In this document: positions 1 to 5,032 of the stretch, one piece after another
Layout: each line of letters opens with the position of its first letter
How positions within the stretch are numbered: position 1 is the stretch's first letter
The notes under the pieces: model-generated
What the model was told of the DNA's origin: nothing
Database searches by the model: none
What the model saw: only the letters and a program-made list of their open reading frames with translations
NCBI GenBank assembly: GCA_050732575.1
Contig: JBOHRF010000277.1
Coordinates: 1 to 6,825 of the forward strand
Source of the DNA: JBBDWZ01 sp050732575
GTDB taxonomy: Bacteria > Gemmatimonadota > Gemmatimonadetes > Longimicrobiales > RSA9
Direction: 5' to 3'
Length of the DNA stretch: 6,825 nt
Made by a program: the position numbers and the translations under genes

Positions 1-81
1 CTGCTGGAGCGTGCCTTTGCGCGTTGGCTGCCGCTGTTACGGCGCCGCGCAGGCGTGGTCGCCCGCCGGCCCTCGTCATGA
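1..81 (+). CDS. C-terminal end of an unidentified upstream protein (5' truncated)
   Basis: Frame 1 is open from the window edge to a TGA at 79-81 and encodes the last 26 residues, beginning LLERAFARWLPLL and ending in an arginine-rich tail (RRRAGVVARRPSS). The stop overlaps the ATG of the next gene in an ATGA (78-81), the same arrangement seen at later junctions of this operon, which is the main reason to accept it. A hydrophobic stretch followed by a basic tail would suit the cytoplasmic end of a membrane protein, but 26 residues do not identify a family. Confidence 0.6.
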   Translation: MLERAFARWLPLLRRRAGVVARRPSS

Positions 82-1031
82 AACGCTGGGGACTGCGTGT
101 TCTGCAGGTCGTTATTCTCGTGCTGGCTGGGTGGGGCATCTACCGCGCGCTGGGACCCGAGCTCGCCAAACTCACGACCCAGGATCTCCTGCGTTACCGG
201 CCATCAGCAGTGCTACTCGCGCTCTCCATCCTGTTGCTGCTGGCCTTTTACTTCCTCCATGCGTGGCTGTGGCGCCTGATTGCCGTTGCGCTCGCCGGTA
301 CCAGCTTGTCGATTCGTCCGGCCATGAAGGTCTTCTTCCTGTCCAGCCTGGGCCGTTACCTGCCGGGCAAGTTCTGGCAAATCGCCGGTTATGCGGTGCT
401 GGCCCAGCGCGAAGGGTTTTCTCCGGTCGCGGCCACGGCCGCTTCACTGGTTGCGCAGCTCGCGTTTCTCACTTCGGGCGTGGTCTTCCTCGCGCTTCTG
501 CTGCCCGCGCTGTTGAAGGGCACGGCCGCGCTGGCCGCAATTGGCCTGCTCGCGCTCGGCGTCGTGATCTTCGTGGTTGCTGCCACGGAGCGCGGCAAGA
601 AGTTGCGCCACAAGCTGCTCTCTCGCCTGGGCCCGCGCATTGCCGAGGCCGGCGCACTGCTCGATCGCATGAGTGTGCGCAGCGCGTTCCAGTGGTGGGT
701 ATTCTACGCCTTGAGTTGGGTGCTGCTGGGTGCCGCATTCGCCCTCTTCGTGATCGCCTTCGTGCCGGAACAAGCGCACGAGTACCGGCAATTCGCCGGT
801 ATTGCCGCTGCCTCCTACTTGATCGGCTACGTGCTCTTCACTCCCGCTGGCATCGGTACACGTGAGCTATCCATGATGGCGCTGCTGGCCACGCTCATGC
901 CTCCCGCGGCCGCTCTACTGGTCTCCATCGTGTCACGCCTCTGGTTCACGCTTGCCGAGTTGCTGCCCCTGGCCGCGATTCCGCTGCTCCCCGACTCCAC
1001 TCACACGGTCCCTGGCAGGGAAGTGTCATGA
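78..1031 (+). CDS. LPG_synthase_TM / UPF0104-family multi-pass membrane protein
   Basis: This 317-residue protein is almost wholly hydrophobic. Membrane segments are visible at about 8-25, 43-65, 120-145, 148-170, 205-230, 240-258 and 278-304. The family signatures I recognise are SSLGRYLPGKFWQIAGY (89-105) and FTPAGIGTRELSMMALL (254-270), which match the conserved 'LGRYLPGK' and 'P-x-GIG-x-RE' regions of the lysylphosphatidylglycerol synthase transmembrane family (PF03706). It lacks the C-terminal aminoacyl-transfer domain of MprF, so it should not itself make lysyl-PG. Such stand-alone members are thought to act in lipid or lipid-linked sugar translocation and commonly sit near GT2 glycosyltransferases, as here. 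The ATG at 78 was chosen because it overlaps the upstream stop; an in-frame ATG at 24 would add 18 Arg/Pro-rich residues and overlap the upstream gene by 58 bases. Its own stop overlaps the next start (ATGA, 1028-1031). Family assignment is firm; the substrate is unknown. Confidence 0.88.
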   Translation: MKRWGLRVLQVVILVLAGWGIYRALGPELAKLTTQDLLRYRPSAVLLALSILLLLAFYFLHAWLWRLIAVALAGTSLSIRPAMKVFFLSSLGRYLPGKFWQIAGYAVLAQREGFSPVAATAASLVAQLAFLTSGVVFLALLLPALLKGTAALAAIGLLALGVVIFVVAATERGKKLRHKLLSRLGPRIAEAGALLDRMSVRSAFQWWVFYALSWVLLGAAFALFVIAFVPEQAHEYRQFAGIAAASYLIGYVLFTPAGIGTRELSMMALLATLMPPAAALLVSIVSRLWFTLAELLPLAAIPLLPDSTHTVPGREVS

Positions 1032-1756
1032 GCAGGGAAGTACGCGGCCTGGTCATCATCCCCACCTACAACGAGCGCGACAACATCGAGCGCATTGTGC
1101 CCCAGGTGCTCGAGCAGGATCCGCGACTGGAGATCCTCATCATCGATGATGCGTCGCCCGATGGCACGGGCGCGCTGGCCGATCACATTGTGGCCGAGAA
1201 TCCGCGCGTTCATGTCCTGCATCGCTCGGCGAAGCTCGGGCTTGGCACCGCGTACCTGGCCGGATTCCGCTGGGGCATTGAACGTCAATACGACTGGCTG
1301 TTCGAGATGGATGCCGACTTCTCGCATGACCCCACGCACCTGCGCCAGTTCATCGAGGCCTTGGGCGACCACGATGTCGTTCTCGGGTCTCGGTATCTGG
1401 AAGGACGCGTGACCGTGATCAACTGGCCCATCGCGCGCCTGCTGCTTTCTTACTACGCAAACGTGTATGCCCGGACTGTCACCGGCCTACCCGTTGCCGA
1501 CTCAACCAGCGGATTCAAGGCCTTCCGTCGCCATGTGCTCGAGGCCATTCCGCTGCATCGAGTGGAATCCGAGGGATACGCGTTTCAAATCGAGATGAGT
1601 TTTCGCGCCTGGAAGAAAGGCTTCCGCATCGGTGAAATCCCGATCGTGTTCGTGGATCGCACCCTGGGAGAATCGAAGATGTCCAAGAAGATCATTCGGG
1701 AAGCCGTGTGGAAGGTTTGGAAACTCCGCTTGCTCTCCCTACTGGGAAAGCTCTGA
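1028..1756 (+). CDS. polyprenol-phosphate mannose synthase-like glycosyltransferase (GT2, DPM1-like)
   Basis: This 242-residue single-domain GT-A enzyme would transfer a sugar, typically mannose from GDP-mannose, to a polyprenyl phosphate on the cytoplasmic side of the membrane. Visible motifs in order: VIIPTYNE (9-16), IIDDASPDGTG (38-48), the metal-binding DxD as EMDADFSHDP (93-102, D95 and D97), LGSRYLEG (119-126), STSGFKAFRR (159-168) and RTLGESKMS (211-219), all typical of DPM1/Ppm1. There is no C-terminal transmembrane domain, so it resembles the short soluble or peripheral type; a basic, leucine-rich C-terminus may touch the membrane. The start overlaps the upstream stop, with a purine-rich AGGGA at 1017-1021 upstream. 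Pairing with a UPF0104 protein suggests the lipid-linked sugar is made and then handled by its neighbour; that coupling is inference. Donor could be another NDP-sugar. Confidence 0.9.
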   Translation: MSREVRGLVIIPTYNERDNIERIVPQVLEQDPRLEILIIDDASPDGTGALADHIVAENPRVHVLHRSAKLGLGTAYLAGFRWGIERQYDWLFEMDADFSHDPTHLRQFIEALGDHDVVLGSRYLEGRVTVINWPIARLLLSYYANVYARTVTGLPVADSTSGFKAFRRHVLEAIPLHRVESEGYAFQIEMSFRAWKKGFRIGEIPIVFVDRTLGESKMSKKIIREAVWKVWKLRLLSLLGKL

Positions 1757-2355
1757 TGGCCATTCGGGATTTGCTCTATGCATGCATCCATTGCGGGCGC
1801 GAGGGTGGCATAAAGCCAACGGCTGATGGCGAGGCCTGCGACCGCTGCGGCACGCGCTACTTTCGCGAGGACGGCGCACTCATCCGCGTTGAGCGTGCCG
1901 ATGGCTCCAGAGAAGTAAAACACCCCGCCCAATGGCTGGATCAGCTCGAGGCGCAACGCCCACCACAAGAAGCGGCGCCAGAACGAAAGGAACGGGTGGC
2001 CGTCCGCATTGCACAGGGCGACAAACCGCTCACCCATCGCGGAACATACCTGGGCCGCATCGAACAATTCGGAGCGCCTCAGACCGGGTGCCTCACGCTA
2101 ACGGCCACGGAGCTGCGCTTCGTGCCCGACCGCGGGCAGACTCAAGTATGGCCCTTGATCGAGCTCACTGCCGTACAACCAAGCTCTTCTGCACTACAGC
2201 TCAAGATTCGCCGCGGACCTGTGCTTTCTCTCCGCTTCCTGGATGCGTCACCGCTGCTCTGGGAGGAGCGCGTCCGTAACGCCATACAGGCCCGCTACGC
2301 TCTGGCCGGGCTGGGTGAGATCCTGGAGTTTCAGCCTCGCATCGTATGCCGATGA
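1756..2355 (+). CDS. unrecognised protein with N-terminal zinc ribbon and possible PH/GRAM-like domain
   Basis: This 199-residue protein matches no named family I know. Residues 10-31 hold two CxxC pairs (C10/C13 in CIHCG and C28/C31 in CDRCG, 14 residues between), a plain rubredoxin-like zinc ribbon. A charged linker rich in Pro, Glu and Arg follows (about 55-85). From about 92 to 185 the sequence is strand-rich (GCLTLTATELRFVPD, a W-containing strand, LQLKIRRGPVLSLRF) and then has a helix with a Trp (LLWEERVRNAIQARY). That pattern of beta strands ending in an amphipathic helix resembles bacterial PH or GRAM domains, which often bind lipid; this is inference from pattern only. ATG 1756 shares its A with the upstream TGA (TGATG), and the next gene overlaps by ATGA. 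A possible upstream ATG at 1708 lies inside the preceding gene and is not preferred. No signal peptide or membrane segment is seen, so it should be cytoplasmic. Confidence 0.8.
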   Translation: MAIRDLLYACIHCGREGGIKPTADGEACDRCGTRYFREDGALIRVERADGSREVKHPAQWLDQLEAQRPPQEAAPERKERVAVRIAQGDKPLTHRGTYLGRIEQFGAPQTGCLTLTATELRFVPDRGQTQVWPLIELTAVQPSSSALQLKIRRGPVLSLRFLDASPLLWEERVRNAIQARYALAGLGEILEFQPRIVCR

Positions 2356-2993
2356 GCAGGGCCGTCGTACGCGGTGCGCCACCCGCTCTCTATGGTTTCT
2401 ATTGTTGGTTGGTTCGGCGTGCCTGGCGAATCATGGGCGGACGGCTCCAGGCAACCGGCCTGGAGCACGTTCCAGCCTCCGGTCCGTGTTTGATCATCGC
2501 CAATCACCAGAGTTACCTCGATCCGCTCTTTCTGCACGCCGTGGCGCCGCGCGTGCTTCACGCCATGGCCAAAAGCACTCAGTTCGCTTCGCCCATCATG
2601 GCGCGCATTCTTGCCCATATCTACGTCTTTCCAGTGCGCCGCTATCAGATCGACGCGCAAGCCGTTCGGACCGTCCTGCGCAGGCTCGCCGCCGGCCAGG
2701 CCGTTATGATCTACGTGGAAGGCGAGCGATCCTGGGATGGCCGGCTCCAGCCCGCCCGCCGCGGCGTCCTCAAGCTCTTGCTCAAAGCCGGCGTTCCCGT
2801 GATCCCTTGCCGCATTGATGGCTCCTACAACGTCATGCCGCGCTGGGACCGCAAGATTCGGCCTGGAACCGTCCGCATCAGCTTCGCTCCGCCACTCGAG
2901 TTGCCCAAAGTCGATGACCGCGCCTCGCGTAACCGCCTTCTGACCGCAACTGAAACAACGGTACGCCAGGCGCTTGGTGGTCCCATGGACTGA
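2352..2993 (+). CDS. plsC: 1-acyl-sn-glycerol-3-phosphate acyltransferase family protein (PlsC-like)
   Basis: This 213-residue member of the glycerolipid acyltransferase family would esterify an acyl group onto lysophosphatidic acid or a related acceptor at the inner membrane. Motif I is NHQSYLD (51-57), giving the catalytic HX4D as H52 and D57. Motif III is VEGERSWDG (122-130), where the usual EGTR reads EGER. Motif IV is GVPVIPC (147-153). Residues 11-30 form a hydrophobic, aromatic N-terminal helix suited to membrane association. Length is normal for compact PlsC proteins. ATG 2352 overlaps the upstream TGA as ATGA, like other junctions here; an in-frame ATG at 2346 adds only two residues and cannot be excluded. 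No Shine-Dalgarno lies close to either, which fits translational coupling. It appears to be the last gene of the operon. The family is certain; whether it is the housekeeping PlsC or a paralogue with another acceptor is not. Confidence 0.9.
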   Translation: MSRAVVRGAPPALYGFYCWLVRRAWRIMGGRLQATGLEHVPASGPCLIIANHQSYLDPLFLHAVAPRVLHAMAKSTQFASPIMARILAHIYVFPVRRYQIDAQAVRTVLRRLAAGQAVMIYVEGERSWDGRLQPARRGVLKLLLKAGVPVIPCRIDGSYNVMPRWDRKIRPGTVRISFAPPLELPKVDDRASRNRLLTATETTVRQALGGPMD

Positions 2994-3026
2994 ACAAAGG
3001 CCGTGCGCTCACCCATCCAGCTCCCA

Positions 3027-3054
3027 AGTTTACATAATGTATATTATGCGAAGT
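3027..3054 (-). other. dif: candidate dif site (XerC/XerD recombination site)
   Basis: Read on the minus strand, this 28-bp site has the full dif layout: an 11-bp XerC-type arm ACTTCGCATAA (3054-3044), a 6-bp centre TATACA (3043-3038), and an 11-bp XerD-type arm TTATGTAAACT (3037-3027). The core is an inverted repeat, CATAAT/ATTATG (3033-3038 and 3043-3048). Aligned by eye with sequences recalled from memory, it matches Bacillus subtilis dif at 24 of 28 positions and Escherichia coli dif at 21 of 28. The XerD arm is identical to the B. subtilis arm, and the CGCATAA of the XerC arm equals the proteobacterial form. XerC and XerD resolve chromosome dimers here under FtsK control at the division septum. 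It lies in a non-coding gap, as expected. It could instead be a dif-like junction of a Xer-integrated element or plasmid; no second copy is visible in the window. Confidence 0.85.
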
Positions 3055-3221
3055 TCAAAACCGCAGCCGCTGACCTCGCCGGATACGCCTCAACTGACAT
3101 TAGAACATGGTGTTACGGCGATATAGATCAACCGATTTATAACGCTCGGTCGTCTGGTTTGCGCTGAACAACCGTGGAACGGCTCTGGCATCAGACCGTT
3201 GGTCGCAGGCTCAATTTCGAC

Positions 3222-3225
3222 GGAG
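3222..3225 (+). promoter_or_regulatory. Shine-Dalgarno GGAG for the LigD-like gene
   Basis: GGAG sits 5 bases before the ATG at 3231. It favours that start over a GTG at 3174 in the same frame, which would add 19 residues without family similarity. Confidence 0.6.
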
Positions 3226-3230
3226 TATCC

Positions 3231-4199
3231 ATGCCAGCGAGTGTTCCCCAGAGAAAACGTCAAACAAAACGAGCGCCAACCAGAAAAAAGCGTCCAACCG
3301 AGGTTCGGGAGCTTGTGAGCGGCGTTTCGCTGAGTAGTCCAGCGCGCGTGGTCTACCCGGAGTTGGGCATCACCAAGCTCGACCTGGCCAGGTACTACGA
3401 AGCGGTGAGTGAATGGCTGGTTCCCCACTGGCGCGATCGTCCACTGGCGCTGTTGCGCTGTCCGGATGACTACCGGCGCTGCTTCTTCCAGAAGCACCTG
3501 AGAGAGGATGGCGGCGACGCGGATATTCGGACTGTGCCAATCCGGGAAGAAACCGGCGTCGGTCGATATGCGACGTTGGATTCAGCGGCGGGAGTCATTT
3601 CTCTCGTTCAGCTTGGAGTGGTGGAGTTTCACACCTGGGGCTGCCGCAGCGATCGTGTGGAGCAGCCCGACCGCATTACGCTGGACCTGGATCCGGATCC
3701 GTCCATCGCGTGGAAGGAAGTTGTGGCGACGGCACAGTTGATTCGGCAGTACCTGGAGGAGCTCGGTCTCACCAGTTTTGTGAAAACAACGGGTGGCAAG
3801 GGGCTCCATGTCGTGGTACCGATACAGCGCCGGCGCGGATGGCGCGAGGTCCATGCGTTCAGCCGTGCGTTGGCGGAGCAATTGGTCGGTGTGTCCCCCG
3901 CTCGATACACGCTGTCCGCGGCCAAAGCCAGGCGACGGGGCAAGATATTCATTGATTACCTCCGCAACGCTCGCGGTGCGATCACGGTGGAGGCGTATTC
4001 GGCGCGCGCCCGAGTGAGCGCCACGGTAGCGACGCCGTTGTACTGGGATGAACTGAACGGAGCACAGAAGATTGATGCGCTGAATGTGCGGACGGTTCCC
4101 AAACGACTTGCCTCACTGGGCGCGGACCCCTGGCAGGGTTACGCGACCGTGAGGCAATCGTTGAATGTTGCGATGCTGGAGCGCGTAGGGCTCAGCTAG
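3231..4199 (+). CDS. ligD: stand-alone LigD-type polymerase domain (archaeo-eukaryotic primase superfamily)
   Basis: This 322-residue protein matches the polymerase domain of bacterial NHEJ LigD, which adds rNTPs or dNTPs and fills gaps at Ku-bound double-strand breaks. Family landmarks: VVYPELGITKLDLARYYEAV near the start, CFFQKH (84-89), FHTWG with H134, the metal-binding LDLDPDP (D152 and D154), FVKTTGGKGLHVVVP (183-197), and KIFIDYLRN with the third acidic residue D242. All catalytic residues appear intact. Residues 1-26 are a Lys/Arg-rich tail (PQRKRQTKRAPTRKKRP) resembling the inter-domain linker that precedes the polymerase domain in fused LigD, or a DNA-binding extension. There is no ATP-dependent ligase or phosphoesterase domain; the frame upstream is closed at 3165-3167. 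So it is either a naturally separate polymerase, as known in some bacteria and archaea, or what remains of a split LigD. No Ku gene lies in the window. Its stop overlaps that of the convergent gene. Confidence 0.92.
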   Translation: MPASVPQRKRQTKRAPTRKKRPTEVRELVSGVSLSSPARVVYPELGITKLDLARYYEAVSEWLVPHWRDRPLALLRCPDDYRRCFFQKHLREDGGDADIRTVPIREETGVGRYATLDSAAGVISLVQLGVVEFHTWGCRSDRVEQPDRITLDLDPDPSIAWKEVVATAQLIRQYLEELGLTSFVKTTGGKGLHVVVPIQRRRGWREVHAFSRALAEQLVGVSPARYTLSAAKARRRGKIFIDYLRNARGAITVEAYSARARVSATVATPLYWDELNGAQKIDALNVRTVPKRLASLGADPWQGYATVRQSLNVAMLERVGLS

Positions 4200-4912
4200 G
4201 AGCGGCCCGCGGGGGAAGCCGCGGCGGCACGCAGCTCGGCCAACCGCATTTCATAGGCACTGCGCTCCGGATCCATTTGCGGCTGACCCTGGTCGAACGT
4301 GTTGAGGATTCGTTCGTACAGTTGAATGGCGCCCGCTGGATTGCCGTTGTCGGCGCGCAGGCGAGCGGCCAAATCCAGCGCTTCGCGCGTTTGGTATTCG
4401 AACCGTGCGTCCTGAGCAATGCGCAGATAAGTTCTGTCGGCCTGGTCATTCTGCTTGTCCAGCTCGTACGCGGAAGCCAGCATGAGTGCCGCGTTATAGC
4501 CCATGGAGGTTTCTACATCACCGGCCAGGGGGCGTAGAGTTTCGATTGCGTTCTTCGCCTCGCCTGCCTGCAACTGGAGTTGGCCAAGCATCAACCGGGC
4601 TTCCTGACCGGAAGCGGTCCGACCGTAAGTGCGCAGGTAGGTTTGAATATCCTGGCGGGCAATCTGGACATTGCCGCTTTGCACGGTGCCGCGCAGCCGA
4701 TCCAGCTCGACCGCTGCCTGCTGGCTCGTCCGTACGCGTGAATTCCGCAATACAACGAATAAGAAAATAGCGATGGCTACGGCCAGAACGCCGAAAACGA
4801 GATGGCGCGTATGAGTGCGTGCCCAGATGCTGCTCTCCAGCACGCCGGAGACAAAGGCATCCTCGTCGGAAGCTGCACGGTGCACGCGGCGAGCGCCTGG
4901 GTGTTTGGTCAT
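4196..4912 (-). CDS. single-pass membrane protein with TPR-like repeats
   Basis: This 238-residue protein has an N-terminal polar segment (1-36), one hydrophobic segment (about 38-55, LVFGVLAVAIAIFLFVVL) followed by Arg residues, and then a helical, Ala/Leu-rich region. About four TPR-like helical pairs can be made out (68-98, 101-130, 138-168, 176-206). The layout is that of YfgM-like or other membrane-anchored TPR proteins whose repeats face the periplasm and serve as a protein-binding scaffold. I do not recognise a named family. Because the N-terminus is basic but long, orientation is not certain. ATG at 4912 was chosen: a longer in-frame start at 5050 would run past a plausible promoter and into the divergent gene. 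No strong Shine-Dalgarno precedes 4912, and a GTG ten codons in is an alternative. It is divergent from the Omp85 gene, which could mean shared envelope function. Confidence 0.82.
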   Translation of the reverse strand: MTKHPGARRVHRAASDEDAFVSGVLESSIWARTHTRHLVFGVLAVAIAIFLFVVLRNSRVRTSQQAAVELDRLRGTVQSGNVQIARQDIQTYLRTYGRTASGQEARLMLGQLQLQAGEAKNAIETLRPLAGDVETSMGYNAALMLASAYELDKQNDQADRTYLRIAQDARFEYQTREALDLAARLRADNGNPAGAIQLYERILNTFDQGQPQMDPERSAYEMRLAELRAAAASPAGRS

Positions 4913-4943
4913 AGGGCGAGTCCAATCGTCTGTAAGTCGCTGA

Positions 4944-4972
4944 AACGTAGAGGCTTCGCGTGGTCGAGTCAA
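4944..4972 (-). promoter_or_regulatory. candidate sigma70-type promoter for the TPR gene
   Basis: On the minus strand TTGACT (4972-4967) is separated by exactly 17 bp from TACGTT (4949-4944). The -35 matches consensus at 5 of 6 positions; the -10 keeps only the three most conserved positions (T, A and final T). It would leave a leader of about 25 nt before the ATG at 4912. It lies in the 120-bp gap (4913-5032) between divergent genes. For the plus-strand gene I see only a poor pair (TTGCAG 4986-4991, GATACC 5011-5016, 19-bp spacer). Confidence 0.4.
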
Positions 4973-5022
4973 TCGGGCCCATCGCTTGCAGAACGCACCT
5001 GAGTCGATGCGATACCCCGGCT

Positions 5023-5026
5023 GGAG
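5023..5026 (+). promoter_or_regulatory. Shine-Dalgarno GGAG that decides a TTG start
   Basis: GGAG lies 6 bases before the TTG at 5033, the only initiation-type codon in this frame that puts a complete signal peptide at the N-terminus. No ATG occurs in the frame between its upstream stop (5000-5002) and 5123. Confidence 0.55.
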
Positions 5027-5032
5027 CAGGCG

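Larger units (their letters stand above)
2994..3230. other. non-coding gap between the lipid operon and the LigD-like gene
   Basis: This is the largest gap in the window and is visibly more AT-rich than its surroundings. It contains the dif-like site described separately (3027-3054). No hairpin followed by a T-run is visible after the acyltransferase stop, so I cannot assign a terminator. A TATAAC at 3138-3143 could be a -10 element for the downstream gene, but the nearest -35 candidate (TTACGG, 3113-3118) is poor and 19 bp away, so this is a weak suggestion. The downstream frame is closed by a TGA at 3165-3167. Confidence 0.4.

Noticed and set aside
11..865. Long plus-strand open frame (284 codons) overlapping the UPF0104 gene
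   Set aside because: Its product is Arg/Ala/Pro/Cys-rich low-complexity sequence typical of a shifted frame in GC-rich DNA, while the overlapping frame shows clear family motifs.
1585..2067. Minus-strand open frame of 160 codons
   Set aside because: It runs antisense across the end of the DPM1-like gene and the zinc-ribbon gene, both better supported by motifs and by coupled starts.
2243..2818. Plus-strand open frame of 191 codons over the acyltransferase
   Set aside because: Shadow frame; the acyltransferase frame contains the HX4D and EGER motifs.
3033..3048. The AT-rich palindrome as a repressor operator or promoter -10
   Set aside because: The flanking arms on both sides match dif-type Xer sites over 28 bp, which explains more of the sequence than a simple operator.
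4202..4222. GC-rich inverted repeat GCGGC/GCCGC near the convergent stops as a terminator
   Set aside because: It has a short stem, a long loop and no T-run on either strand, and it is explained by the Ala/Gly-coding C-terminus of the TPR gene.
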